NCBI RefSeq assembly: GCF_003385515.1
Contig: NZ_QNVT01000014.1
Coordinates: 1-64,000 of the forward strand
Length of the DNA: 64,000 nt
Direction of reading: 5' to 3'
DNA from: Chryseobacterium pennae
Lineage (GTDB): Bacteria > Bacteroidota > Bacteroidia > Flavobacteriales > Weeksellaceae
In this document: in pieces, positions 1 to 8,664 of the stretch
How positions within the stretch are numbered: the first letter of the stretch is position 1
Layout: every line of letters starts with the position of its first letter
Notes under the pieces: model-generated
What the model saw: the letters and a program-made list of their open reading frames with translations, nothing else
Told to the model about the DNA's origin: nothing
Databases searched by the model: none
Made by a program: the position numbers and the translations under genes

Positions 1-1
1 A

Positions 2-616
2 TCATGGGGTTGGGGCGGATCATTCGGTTGGGGCTGGGGAGGCTCTTTCGGGTGGGGAAGCCCATATTGGGGCTATGGATATTCTCCTTACTGGGGTGGA
101 TATTATGATCCTTTCTGGGGTGGTTACTATGGTAACCCATATTGGGGTTATGGAGGTGGCTACTGGGGCGGACATAACAGAATTTATATGAGAAGTGGTA
201 ACAGCGGCTCAGGAATGAGTAATGCCGTATACAGAACAAATACTGCCAGAAACAATAATGGATTCAGAGACTCCAATGGGTTTAGAAATTCTAATTCCGG
301 CGGATTCAGAAATGAAAGTTCCGGTGGATTTAGAAACGGAAACTCTGGCGGATTTAGAAATGGAAACTCCAATGGAGGGTTCAGAAACTCCGGTGGTTTC
401 AGAAATTCAGATTCAGGAGGGTTCCGTAATACTGCTCCGCAGCAACAGCCAAGGTACAACAATGGAGGCTTCAGATCTGGAGATTCGGGAGGTTTTAGAA
501 ACAGTGGCGGATTTAATAATTCCGGTGGTGGTTTCAGATCCGGAGGGTCATCGGGCGGTGGCGGCTTTAGAGGCGGTTCATCTGGTGGTGGAACCCGATC
601 AGGCGGATTCAGATAA
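2..616 (+). CDS. Gly/Asn/Arg-rich GFRN-repeat protein, 5' end outside window
   Basis: The frame is open from the window edge to TAA at 614-616, so the visible 204 codons are the C-terminal part of a longer protein. The first 60 residues are rich in Trp, Gly and Tyr (WGWGG, PYWGY, GGYWGG), followed by about 140 residues of imperfect GFRNS/GGFRN/GGFRSG repeats ending in SGGFR. No catalytic motif is visible. Such low-complexity tails occur on flavobacterial surface or lipid-anchored proteins, but the anchor would lie upstream of the window. The porin gene starts 33 bp downstream on the same strand, so the two may be co-transcribed. Function unknown. Confidence 0.7.
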   Translation, partial: SWGWGGSFGWGWGGSFGWGSPYWGYGYSPYWGGYYDPFWGGYYGNPYWGYGGGYWGGHNRIYMRSGNSGSGMSNAVYRTNTARNNNGFRDSNGFRNSNSGGFRNESSGGFRNGNSGGFRNGNSNGGFRNSGGFRNSDSGGFRNTAPQQQPRYNNGGFRSGDSGGFRNSGGFNNSGGGFRSGGSSGGGGFRGGSSGGGTRSGGFR

Positions 617-649
617 TATTCAACTTCATAAAAAACTATTAAAAAAATA

Positions 650-2065
650 ATGTTAAAAAAATCTTTAGTATTAATGAGTATTTCTGCCGCATTTTTTGCG
701 CAGGCTCAGGATGTTTCATTAATAAGAAATACTGTAGATGTTTATTCAAGTTCTCCTATGGTGGGATCTGCCAAGTTTAATGCTATGGCAGGAGCTAACG
801 GAGCACTAGGAGGGGATGCAAATTCTTTGCTTACCAACCCTGCCGGTTTAGGAGTGGCTATTTCAGGAGAGGTTTCTGCAACTTTATCTATTATGGGTAA
901 TAAAAACAGTGCTACTTTAGGAAACCAAACAATAGATTATAGTAAAACGAGAGGGGATTTAGGAAATGTAGGCGGAATTATTGCCTTTCCTTTAATGACT
1001 GAGACTAAATGGAAGTTTATTAATATCGGGGTTAATTTTTCAAACCAATCTCTTGATAATGTGGTGCAATCTCCGGGTAACAATAATATGATTGCAGATT
1101 TTGCTGACAAATCTAGTTATTCATTAGGAGGTCATCAATATTCAAGATTTGGTAATTTATCAAAAATGAGTTTTGGTGTAGGGGCAAATTATAATCATAG
1201 TTTCTACATAGGGGCAGGGTTGAACTTTTTCAATGCAACAGTTGATCAGGGAGATATTGCTGCATTCAATTCACTTGACAATAATTCAGTAAGGTATTTT
1301 GATAAGCAGGATTCTCCTTATTGGGAGCGATCTTCCGGTTTCTCTGCTTCAGTAGGGGTAATAGGAAAATTAAGCCCTAATTTCAGATTAGGAGCATCTC
1401 TTGAAACACCCACGTTTTGGAATATAGACCGTGAATTTAGTTTCTATGATAATCCTACGTATGGAAATGGTATAGGAACTGAAAACAGAAAATTCACTTC
1501 TCCACTTAAAGCAACAGTGAGTGCAGCATTTGTAGCCAGTAAAAACTTTTCATTGAATGTAGATTATACCCTAGGTCTTACAAAACCTGATTATAAAGTA
1601 TATTCTGGGATAGAAAGTGAACTGAATTCTTTCTTTAAAGAGAATTACAAGAATATGTCAGAAGTAAGAGTAGGGGCAGAATATAGAGTACAGCAGTTGA
1701 GATTAAGAGGAGGGTATTCTTATTTATCCAATCCTCTTGATGCACTTACGATTCCAAGATTTGACAGTGCTGGTAATGTAGGAGATCAATCTTATAGTAA
1801 TCTTATGCTGAGCGATAGAAATTTGGTTTCATTCGGTATCGGATATGATTTCAAATCATTCTATATTGACGCTTCTTATCAGAACATAAGTTCTAAGTAC
1901 AGTAATCCGTTTATGAGAGGATTCCGTAGTGATAATTTTGATACGGCTTACTATTCTGTTGATAATAGCAACAAAGTGACTGTTTTTGAAAATGATGCTT
2001 ATGCAGTAAGTGAAGTTAAAAATAACAGAAATAATTTCTTCATTACCGTTGGCTGGAAATTCTAA
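650..2065 (+). CDS. Outer-membrane transport protein, OmpP1/FadL family
   Basis: A 471-aa protein with a Sec signal peptide (about residues 1-19, ending AFFAQAQ). The mature N-terminus carries the family signature: SPMVGSAKFNAMAG, then GALGGDANSLLTNPAGLG. The rest alternates short beta strands and ends with the aromatic terminal strand FFITVGWKF, typical of an outer-membrane barrel ending in Phe. FadL/TodX-family barrels import hydrophobic compounds; the substrate cannot be read here. ATG 650 is the only start that keeps the signal peptide intact. A strong terminator follows at 2095-2128. Confidence 0.88.
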   Translation: MLKKSLVLMSISAAFFAQAQDVSLIRNTVDVYSSSPMVGSAKFNAMAGANGALGGDANSLLTNPAGLGVAISGEVSATLSIMGNKNSATLGNQTIDYSKTRGDLGNVGGIIAFPLMTETKWKFINIGVNFSNQSLDNVVQSPGNNNMIADFADKSSYSLGGHQYSRFGNLSKMSFGVGANYNHSFYIGAGLNFFNATVDQGDIAAFNSLDNNSVRYFDKQDSPYWERSSGFSASVGVIGKLSPNFRLGASLETPTFWNIDREFSFYDNPTYGNGIGTENRKFTSPLKATVSAAFVASKNFSLNVDYTLGLTKPDYKVYSGIESELNSFFKENYKNMSEVRVGAEYRVQQLRLRGGYSYLSNPLDALTIPRFDSAGNVGDQSYSNLMLSDRNLVSFGIGYDFKSFYIDASYQNISSKYSNPFMRGFRSDNFDTAYYSVDNSNKVTVFENDAYAVSEVKNNRNNFFITVGWKF

Positions 2066-2094
2066 TTTCCGTTTCGTGTAATGAAATAAAAATA

Positions 2095-2128
2095 AAAGCT
2101 CTGAATTGTAAAATTCAGAGCTTTTTTT
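2095..2128 (+). terminator. Rho-independent terminator
   Basis: A 13-bp stem (AAAGCTCTGAATT with its complement) and short loop, followed by seven T. It ends the porin transcript; its A-rich left side may also serve the convergent ZIP gene. Confidence 0.85.
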
Positions 2129-2146
2129 ATGCTTAAAAAATAAATT

Positions 2147-2854
2147 TTAATGATGATGGAAAAGATGCATAAATAAAGCAAGAGAAACTCCTAATACGAC
2201 AAGTCCTATTTTAACCCAGTCAATATTATGGTTCTTATTACTTTCAAAAATAATCACCGATGAAATGTGAAGGAAGATTCCGCCTACAATAGCAAGGAAA
2301 TAAGGCTGAAGGTTAGGATTAAAATAATTTCCCAATAACATTCCCATAGGTGATGCCAGTGCAAACAGAGCTACAATCAGCAGTGATGGATAAGAGGATG
2401 AACTTTTCGATTCTCCTTTTCTGTTAAATAAAAATGCTCCCAGAATAAATGAAATCGGAAGATTATGAAATACGATTCCTAAGAGATAAGGAGACAGTTG
2501 ATGCTCTTCATTGGCCAACGGAATTCCCTCAATAAAGGCATGGATAAATAGTCCTACCATTAATGCTACTGGAAGAATATTGTGTTCACCGTGATGATGA
2601 AAATGCCCATGCTCAAAGCCCTTGGTAAGTGCTTCCAGGATCATTTGCAGAAGAACTCCCGCAATGACAAATATTCCCAGATTGCTGCCTTCTGAGGAAG
2701 TATACACCTGAGGGAAAACTTCGTTCAGACAGATGGTAATCAGGAAACCGGCACTTAATACCAGCAGGTTTTTAGCCAGCTTTTCTTTTTTACCAAAGTA
2801 TTTACCAAGTAAAACTCCGGTAATGACGCTTAATATAAGTAAAATAAAAGTCAT
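2147..2854 (-). CDS. ZIP family metal transporter
   Basis: A 235-aa polytopic membrane protein with about seven to eight hydrophobic segments. It has the His-rich cytoplasmic loop (GFEHGHFHHHGEHN), then a segment with HAFIEGIPLA and another with HNLPISF, matching the ZIP metal-site pattern H-x3-E in helices IV and V. It ends LFMHLFHHH. Predicted role is uptake of divalent metal (Zn, Fe or Mn). I choose ATG 2854 rather than the upstream ATG at 2890: 2854 begins the first membrane segment and lies 1 nt after the stop of the preceding gene, suggesting translational coupling. Confidence 0.85.
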   Translation of the reverse strand: MTFILLILSVITGVLLGKYFGKKEKLAKNLLVLSAGFLITICLNEVFPQVYTSSEGSNLGIFVIAGVLLQMILEALTKGFEHGHFHHHGEHNILPVALMVGLFIHAFIEGIPLANEEHQLSPYLLGIVFHNLPISFILGAFLFNRKGESKSSSSYPSLLIVALFALASPMGMLLGNYFNPNLQPYFLAIVGGIFLHISSVIIFESNKNHNIDWVKIGLVVLGVSLALFMHLFHHH

Positions 2855-2855
2855 A

Positions 2856-3107
2856 TTACATAGAAGTGGGTAAGAGACAAAATAAAACAATAATTAGATT
2901 CACACCTATTATCACGAGATGTATCGTATCATTAATTTTTTCTTTAAAAACTATTTTTCTAAAAAAAAATAAAAGGACTCCAACAATGATAATCAAGCTG
3001 GAAATGACAAATGGAAGAGGAGGAGTATGGCTATGGGTATATCCGAATTTAATTCCAAAATAAATTGAAAACGCGGTCCCTAATAAAAATATAATATTAG
3101 CAATCAT
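2856..3107 (-). CDS. Small membrane protein, unknown function
   Basis: An 83-aa protein with three predicted membrane segments (about residues 3-20, 31-50 and 60-80) and a short positively charged loop (RKIVFKEK). It sits directly upstream of the ZIP transporter with a 1-nt gap to that gene's chosen start, so they form an operon. Flavobacterial genomes often carry such small unannotated membrane proteins beside transporters. No family recognised. Confidence 0.6.
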   Translation of the reverse strand: MIANIIFLLGTAFSIYFGIKFGYTHSHTPPLPFVISSLIIIVGVLLFFFRKIVFKEKINDTIHLVIIGVNLIIVLFCLLPTSM

Positions 3108-3125
3108 CCTTGAATCTATTTGAAT

Positions 3126-3851
3126 CTATTTTTTCTTAAATAAATTGATACAACGCGGGGAATTCTCCTTATCAAATTCATTCAACTGGTAATCTCCCCA
3201 GATTTTTACTCTTTCAAAACCGCATTCCGAAGCATAAGCATGGATGGCTTCCAACGTATGAAGCTTTACTTTTTCAAAAAAATGAAAAGATTGTCCTTCT
3301 GTTTCAAAGCGGATGTCTTTAATAATGTGTCGGCCTTCAATGTTTTTCAAAATTTTAAAATCAATATCCCCACGGGTAATTATTGTTTCAGGCACCATTG
3401 TATTTCTTACATATTCTTCATTCAGATAATCCAACACGAAATATCCTTCCGGTTTTAATGCATTATATACCGACTGGAAAACTTTTTTATCATCATTCTC
3501 ATTGTCGAAATAACCAAAACTTGTAAACAGATTGAAAACAGCATCCATAGGATCTGCATCAATTGGATTTCGCATATCATGAACCTGGAAGATCAGGGTT
3601 TGATTTTCATACTGTTTATCGGCTTCAATACTTTGTCTTGAAAGATCCAGGCCTAAAACATCATACCCCAATTTGTTGAGGAAAACTGAGTGTCTTCCTT
3701 TTCCACAGGCAAGATCAATGATCTTGGATTGAGGCGGAAGCTGTAGATCCGTAGTAAGTTTTGTGATGAAGTTTTCGGCTTCAGTATAGTCTCTGTTGCT
3801 ATATAATAAATGATAATAAGGGGTATCAAACCAAGATTCAAACCATTCCAT
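3126..3851 (-). CDS. Class I SAM-dependent methyltransferase
   Basis: A 241-aa protein of the Methyltransf_25 type. Motif I is visible as KIIDLACGKGRHS (about residues 43-55), motif II as YDVLGLDLS, and DAVFNLFTSFGYF around residue 105 is the post-II acidic region. Substrate unknown. A TATTTTTG box lies only a few bases upstream of the ATG, implying a very short leader. The small membrane gene follows on the same strand with an 18-bp gap, so the three minus-strand genes may form one unit. Confidence 0.85.
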   Translation of the reverse strand: MEWFESWFDTPYYHLLYSNRDYTEAENFITKLTTDLQLPPQSKIIDLACGKGRHSVFLNKLGYDVLGLDLSRQSIEADKQYENQTLIFQVHDMRNPIDADPMDAVFNLFTSFGYFDNENDDKKVFQSVYNALKPEGYFVLDYLNEEYVRNTMVPETIITRGDIDFKILKNIEGRHIIKDIRFETEGQSFHFFEKVKLHTLEAIHAYASECGFERVKIWGDYQLNEFDKENSPRCINLFKKK

Positions 3852-3855
3852 AATG

Positions 3856-3863
3856 CAAAAATA
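3856..3863 (-). promoter_or_regulatory. Bacteroidota -7 promoter box TATTTTTG
   Basis: Exact match to TAnnTTTG on the minus strand, 5 nt upstream of the methyltransferase ATG; the transcript would be nearly leaderless. Confidence 0.5.
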
Positions 3864-3988
3864 ACTAAATTTGTGGTCTTAAAAGCAAAGTATTTTATAA
3901 CATAGAAAGATTGAGAAATTCAATTACTTAGTATTTTGAACGGTTAATATTTTAAATATGAGTGCTTTAGAACTTTTAATTCAAAATT

Positions 3989-5155
3989 ATGGACATAGAA
4001 AATCTACCAATACAGATTAAAACATTCTTCGGACTGGAGCCAATTCTTGCTGAAGAGATCAAGAAATTAGGAGGAAGAAAGGTTGAAATTAAAAACAGAG
4101 CCGTGAATTGTGAAGGAGATCTTGGTTTTCTTTATAAGATCAATTATTCTGCAAGAACAGCATTAAAAATTTTAGTGCCGATTCATGAGTTTAAAGCTTT
4201 TAATCAGCACCAGTTTTATGACAGACTGTTCAAATTTGATTGGGCAGAATTTATGGATGTTGATCAGTCTTTCTCGATTGATGCAACGGTAAATTCTGAA
4301 ACCTTCAAACATTCTCAGTTTGTAACCTTAAAAATGAAGGACGCGATTGTAGATTATTTTCAGGATAAATTTAAAAGACGTCCGAATGTAGAAACCAGAA
4401 ATCCGGATATTAAATTCCATCTTCATATTGATAGAGAACTGGTCATGATTTCTATGGATTCTTCCGGGGATGCTTTATTTAAGAGAGGATACAGAAGAGA
4501 GCAGGGGGAAGCTCCAATTAACGAGGTTCTGGCTAGTGGAATGCTGCAGCTTGCAGGTTGGGACGGAAAAGGAAATTTCCTTGACCCGATGTGTGGTTCA
4601 GGAACATTGCTGATTGAAGCAGCGATGATTGCCATGGATCTTCCGGCTCAGATTTTCAGAAAAAGATTCGGGTTCCAGAACTGGAAAAACTATGATGCTG
4701 ACCTGTTTTCCAAAATTAAAGAATTCAGAGTCAACAGAGTGAGACAGTTTGATGGGAAGATTGTAGGGTATGATATTGATGCACGAATGCTGAACGCTGC
4801 CAGAATGAATGTGGAAGCTGCAGAAATGGAAGATGTAATTGAGATCAAGAAGCAGAATTTCTTTGATTCTAAAAAAGAACTTTTCCCATTATTGATGGTA
4901 TTCAACCCTCCTTATGATGAGAGAATTTCGATTAATGACGATGATTTCTACAAAAAGATAGGAGATACGTTTAAAACAAGTTATCCAAACACGCTTGCAT
5001 GGTTAATTTCATCTGATCTGGAAGCAGTGAAAAAAGTAGGTTTACGTCCTTCAAGAAAGATCAAACTGTTCAACGGAAAGTTGGAAACGAGATTCCTGCA
5101 ATATGAAATGTATGAAGGAACGAAGAAGGTTCATAAATTAGAAGATAAATCCTAA
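3989..5155 (+). CDS. THUMP-domain RNA N-methyltransferase, RlmL/Trm14-like
   Basis: A 388-aa protein. Residues about 1-160 are an N-terminal ferredoxin-like and THUMP region (TFFGLEPILAEEIKKLGG at the start). Residues 180-380 form the methyltransferase domain with FLDPMCGSGTLLIEAA (SAM motif I) and the N6/N2-type catalytic motif FNPPYDERI (about residue 305). The family methylates guanine N2 in 23S rRNA or tRNA in the cytoplasm. Length is that of the short RlmL-like form without the RlmK domain. The gene is followed 15 bp later by a small membrane protein gene. Confidence 0.88.
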   Translation: MDIENLPIQIKTFFGLEPILAEEIKKLGGRKVEIKNRAVNCEGDLGFLYKINYSARTALKILVPIHEFKAFNQHQFYDRLFKFDWAEFMDVDQSFSIDATVNSETFKHSQFVTLKMKDAIVDYFQDKFKRRPNVETRNPDIKFHLHIDRELVMISMDSSGDALFKRGYRREQGEAPINEVLASGMLQLAGWDGKGNFLDPMCGSGTLLIEAAMIAMDLPAQIFRKRFGFQNWKNYDADLFSKIKEFRVNRVRQFDGKIVGYDIDARMLNAARMNVEAAEMEDVIEIKKQNFFDSKKELFPLLMVFNPPYDERISINDDDFYKKIGDTFKTSYPNTLAWLISSDLEAVKKVGLRPSRKIKLFNGKLETRFLQYEMYEGTKKVHKLEDKS

Positions 5156-5170
5156 ACCTAACTTTTAACT

Positions 5171-5572
5171 ATGTCTTGGAATATTCTTGAAATTTTAGGG
5201 TTATTAGCAGATGCTGCTTCTATTGTGGCAACTGAGCCAGTGAAGGATTCTGAAGCTCGTGCCCGAAAGAAGAGTAAGAAAGAAGATAAATATTTTAAAG
5301 AGAAAGCCAGCGCAGGATTTATTCTTGCTGCTGCCATTCTTTTTTTCGTTGTTTTTCATAAGCCATTGCCTGTAGGAGATCAAACATCGGCTTTGATTGT
5401 ATCTACAATAATAGGAGTAGCGATTTCGGGTGTAATATTTTTTTTACTGAATCTTATGGAGATTTACTATTTCAAGAGCATTTTTAAACTGCTTTTTTTT
5501 AGTTGTTCTGTAATTGCATTTTTCGTTGCTTTGGTGATGTGTGTTTACTATAAATCTGGAGTATTTATTTAA
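5171..5572 (+). CDS. Small membrane protein, unknown function
   Basis: A 133-aa protein: a 25-residue amphipathic start (SWNILEILGLLADAASIVA), a very basic linker (ARARKKSKKEDKYFKEK, residues 30-48), then three hydrophobic segments (about 50-65, 75-95 and 105-128). No conserved motif recognised. It starts 15 bp after the THUMP methyltransferase gene and is probably co-transcribed with it. Confidence 0.6.
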   Translation: MSWNILEILGLLADAASIVATEPVKDSEARARKKSKKEDKYFKEKASAGFILAAAILFFVVFHKPLPVGDQTSALIVSTIIGVAISGVIFFLLNLMEIYYFKSIFKLLFFSCSVIAFFVALVMCVYYKSGVFI

Positions 5573-5656
5573 GATTATTAAAATTAATTCTTCCACTAAG
5601 TTGTTAAACTGTTTGTGGTTTCCTTTACGAATAAGTAATTTTGAAAAATTTTCAAT

Positions 5657-6661
5657 TTGAAACCTAGTATTTCTATTATTGTTGCCATTTACAACCGGAA
5701 GGATGAACTTTTCGAGTTGCTGACTTCTTTGACCCAACAGACTGATAAAGTGTTTGAAATTATTATCGTGGATGATGGTTCAATCATCGATCTGAAACCT
5801 ACCATAAAGAATTTTGAAGAGGTTCTGGATATTAAATATTTCAGAAAAGATAATTCAGGTCCGGGACTGACAAGAAATTACGGGGCAAAAAGAGCAACAA
5901 ATGAATGGCTGGTATTTGTAGACAGTGATGTGATTGTTGAAAAGGATTATATTGAACATATTAAAAAAGATATTCAAACGATTCCCTGTGATGCATTCGG
6001 AGGAGCAGATAAGGCTCATAAAGGCTTTAATCTAATGCAGAAAGCGATTTCATATTCTATGACCTCTGTTTTTACAACGGGCGGAATAAGAGGGAGCAAG
6101 AAAGCTGTTTCAAAATTCCAGCCCCGAAGTTTTAATATGGGAGTGAAAAAGGCTGTTTTTGAAAAAGTAGGTGGTTTTTCCGAAATGAGAATAGGAGAGG
6201 ATCCGGATTTATCGATGACCCTTTGGGAAAACGGATTTACAACAGCATTTTTTGATGATATTGCTGTTTACCATAAGCGGAGGGTAGATTTTGGAAAGTT
6301 CTCCAAGCAGGTCTATCAGTTTGGCTGTGCAAGACCGATTCTTAATCAGAGGCATCCGAGTTATGTGAAAATATCTTTCGCGTTTCCTACCTTATTTATG
6401 CTGGGATATATTATGGGATTTATGGAGTATTTTGTATTAGAAAGAGGCATTATTCTCGCTTTCTATGGACTGTATACATTTCTGGTCTTTTTCCATGCTT
6501 TATTACTGACTAAAAATATCAGCATTGCCGGAATGGCAGTGATTTCCACCTATATTCAGATGTTTTCTTACGGATATGGTTTCCTGAAATCCTGGGTGCT
6601 GCTCAATATCTTCAGGATGAAGCCTGAGGATGCTTTTCCACATCATTATTATAAGAAATAG
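5657..6661 (+). CDS. Family 2 glycosyltransferase, membrane-anchored
   Basis: A 334-aa protein. The GT-A fold is clear: SIIVAIYNRKDEL at the start, IIIVDDGS (nucleotide-sugar binding, about residue 40), LVFVDSDV (DxD metal motif, about residue 95) and EDPDLSMTLWENGF (about residue 182). Residues 235-320 hold two to three membrane segments, placing the enzyme at the inner membrane. It probably transfers a sugar in surface polysaccharide or glycolipid synthesis; acceptor unknown. The start is TTG at 5657, since no ATG precedes the conserved first strand. Confidence 0.85.
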   Translation: MKPSISIIVAIYNRKDELFELLTSLTQQTDKVFEIIIVDDGSIIDLKPTIKNFEEVLDIKYFRKDNSGPGLTRNYGAKRATNEWLVFVDSDVIVEKDYIEHIKKDIQTIPCDAFGGADKAHKGFNLMQKAISYSMTSVFTTGGIRGSKKAVSKFQPRSFNMGVKKAVFEKVGGFSEMRIGEDPDLSMTLWENGFTTAFFDDIAVYHKRRVDFGKFSKQVYQFGCARPILNQRHPSYVKISFAFPTLFMLGYIMGFMEYFVLERGIILAFYGLYTFLVFFHALLLTKNISIAGMAVISTYIQMFSYGYGFLKSWVLLNIFRMKPEDAFPHHYYKK

Positions 6662-6704
6662 AGGTTTGGTATTTATGAACCTATATTAGTTACAACAAAA
6701 AATA

Positions 6705-6738
6705 AAGAAGGCTGTTTCATTTGAAACAGCCTTCTTTT
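6705..6738. terminator. Bidirectional terminator between convergent genes
   Basis: Perfect 15-bp stem (AAGAAGGCTGTTTCA and its complement) with A-run on one side and T-run on the other; it serves the glycosyltransferase (+) and the PLP enzyme (-). Confidence 0.85.
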
Positions 6739-6750
6739 GTACAATAAAAT

Positions 6751-7983
6751 TTAGGATATGAAGATGTTTTCATGGTTAAGAATACCTACTTTCAGCATGC
6801 ATTCTTTCATTTTATGATAAGTTCTTTTGATGTCGTGGTCTAAACCGATGGAGAATCTGATCAATCCGTCAGAAATACCGATCGAAGCACGTTCCTCTTC
6901 CGGAATCTCAGATGAAGTTGATTTTCCTGAGCATGAGAAAAGAGTCTTGTAGAAACCTAGGCTTACTGCCAGATACCCGAGGTTTTCGGTCTGCATCATT
7001 TCCATCAGTTCGTTCGCTTTTTCTGTAGTTCCTGCATCCAGGGTTAGTAATCCTCCGAATCCGTATTCTTCATCGATCATGCTTTTCATCAGTTCATGAT
7101 TCTTATGAGATGGTAATCCCGGATAAGATACTTTTAAGCCATCTTTTTCAAAACTTTCAGCAAGATACAGGGCGTTGTGGCTATGTTGCTTTATTCTGAT
7201 ATGAAGAGTTCTCAGGTTTTTAAGAATACTTGAAGCTCTTAAACTGTCCATTGTAGGCCCCAGCAGCATACATGCCCCGGAGTTTACATTTTTAGTATCA
7301 TCAATAAATGCCTGTGTTCCGCAATATACACCCCCTACAGTATCACTGCTTCCATTGATGAATTTCGTTAAACTATGGATCACAACGTCTGCACCGAATA
7401 ACTGTGGTGAAATGGAAAGCGGTGAAAATGTATTGTCTACAATCAGTTTTAAATTATGTTTTTTACAGATTTCAGAAAGTTTTCTGAGATCTGCCACTTC
7501 AAGTAACGGGTTGCTTACACTTTCGCAGTAGATTACTTTGGTGTTAGCAGTAATTGCATTTTCAATAGACTCAAAATTGTTGATGTCTACAAAAGTGGTT
7601 GCTACATTGAATTGAGGTAAAAAGTTTTTAAGGAAAGCGTAGGTTCCTCCATAAATGGTTCTGCTTGAAATGATATGGTCTCCACTTTTGCATACCTGCA
7701 TCAAAACAGAGGTAATAGCTCCCATTCCGGATGCTGTAACGTTGGCAGATTCCGTATTCTCCATTTTTGCTAAAGCCTGTGCCAGATAAAGGTTCATAGG
7801 TGATGAATGTCTGGAGTACAGGTAACATCCTTCAGCATTCCCTTCAAATGTATCAAACATGGTCTTTGCAGAAAGGAAAGTATAGGTTGAGCTGTCAGAA
7901 ATAGAAGGATTTACTCCTCCGAATTCGCCAAAATACTGAAGATCCTGGATCTCGTTGGCTGCGTTAAAGTTTTCCATAAGCAT
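6751..7983 (-). CDS. Cys/Met-metabolism PLP enzyme (methionine gamma-lyase/cystathionine synthase type)
   Basis: A 410-aa cytoplasmic enzyme of the trans-sulfuration fold. Visible are YSRHSSPMNLYLAQALA near residue 57, the substrate/PLP phosphate region ASGMGAIT, VDNTFSPL with the PLP-stacking Asp (about residue 180), and VIHSLTKFINGSSD with the Schiff-base Lys (about residue 207). Family members cleave or exchange gamma-substituted sulfur amino acids; sequence reading alone does not separate methionine gamma-lyase from cystathionine gamma-synthase/lyase. A second in-frame ATG is at 7977. It is divergent from an Lrp/AsnC regulator, which suggests amino-acid-responsive control. Confidence 0.85.
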   Translation of the reverse strand: MLMENFNAANEIQDLQYFGEFGGVNPSISDSSTYTFLSAKTMFDTFEGNAEGCYLYSRHSSPMNLYLAQALAKMENTESANVTASGMGAITSVLMQVCKSGDHIISSRTIYGGTYAFLKNFLPQFNVATTFVDINNFESIENAITANTKVIYCESVSNPLLEVADLRKLSEICKKHNLKLIVDNTFSPLSISPQLFGADVVIHSLTKFINGSSDTVGGVYCGTQAFIDDTKNVNSGACMLLGPTMDSLRASSILKNLRTLHIRIKQHSHNALYLAESFEKDGLKVSYPGLPSHKNHELMKSMIDEEYGFGGLLTLDAGTTEKANELMEMMQTENLGYLAVSLGFYKTLFSCSGKSTSSEIPEEERASIGISDGLIRFSIGLDHDIKRTYHKMKECMLKVGILNHENIFIS

Positions 7984-8008
7984 TGTTTTTATTTTACTGG
8001 CCTAATTT

Positions 8009-8071
8009 GCGTTATTTTCCTAATTATTACAACATAAATTTAAATTTATAGAATATAAAACTGGAAAACGC
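8009..8071. promoter_or_regulatory. Possible Lrp-type operator pair
   Basis: In the divergent intergenic region, GCGTTATTTTCC at 8009-8020 and GGAAAACGC at 8063-8071 form an imperfect inverted repeat. Lrp/AsnC proteins often bind paired dyads between their own gene and a divergent target. This is inference from position and symmetry only. Confidence 0.3.
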
Positions 8072-8095
8072 TGTTTATTTAGAAAATATAATTGC

Positions 8096-8103
8096 TATCT
8101 TCG
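8096..8103 (+). promoter_or_regulatory. -7 promoter box TATCTTCG for the Lrp gene
   Basis: One base off TAnnTTTG and 32 nt upstream of the ATG at 8135. The same octamer occurs inside the CRISPR repeat. Confidence 0.4.
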
Positions 8104-8134
8104 GAAATATTAAATTTTCACCAAAAAATTATCT

Positions 8135-8593
8135 ATGGAACTTGATGATACAGATAGAAAACTGCTTCTGTTTTTGCAGGAAGACTGTAAGCAAACCACC
8201 AAAGAGCTTGCCGGTAAGCTGGGATTGTCAGTTACTGCTGTTTATGAGCGAATAAAAAAGCTTGAAAATGCAGGTGTTATTTCCAAATATGTGGCATTAT
8301 TGGACAGGAAAAAGATCAACCGGGAGTTTATCGTTTTGTGCCATGTGAAATTAACACAGCACAAGAAAGAATTTGTTCTGCAGTTTGAAAGAGAAGTGAT
8401 GAATCTCCAGGAAGTTACAGAATGCTTCCATGTAAGTGGAGATTATGATTATATTCTTAAAATAGGAGTGAGGAATATTGAAGATTATCGGAATTTTATG
8501 CTCACAAAGCTTACGACGCTTCAGCACATCGCAAGCACACACAGTTCATTTATGATTTCCGAAGTGAAAAATACAACGGCAATTGCTTTATAA
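8135..8593 (+). CDS. Lrp/AsnC family transcriptional regulator
   Basis: A 152-aa protein. Residues 1-60 carry the AsnC winged helix (DTDRKLLLFLQEDCKQTTKE, then LAGKLGLSVTAVYERIKKLE). Residues 65-145 form the RAM ligand-binding domain, with VTECFHVSGDYDYILKIGV as its core. Length is typical. It likely senses an amino acid and controls the divergent Cys/Met PLP enzyme gene; that pairing is inferred from position. Confidence 0.9.
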   Translation: MELDDTDRKLLLFLQEDCKQTTKELAGKLGLSVTAVYERIKKLENAGVISKYVALLDRKKINREFIVLCHVKLTQHKKEFVLQFEREVMNLQEVTECFHVSGDYDYILKIGVRNIEDYRNFMLTKLTTLQHIASTHSSFMISEVKNTTAIAL

Positions 8594-8664
8594 AGAAATA
8601 ATTAGGTGTTAGAACCGTTAAATTGACTACCGTTTCCTGCATTACTCGTCAGTGATTACTCATG

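Noticed and set aside
184..462. Minus-strand 92-codon ORF of NPPEF repeats
   Set aside because: It is the exact antisense of the GFRN repeats; its regularity comes from the plus-strand gene.
222..650. Plus-strand 142-codon ORF in another frame
   Set aside because: Shifted reading of the same repeat region; Glu/Thr-rich nonsense and overlaps the porin start.
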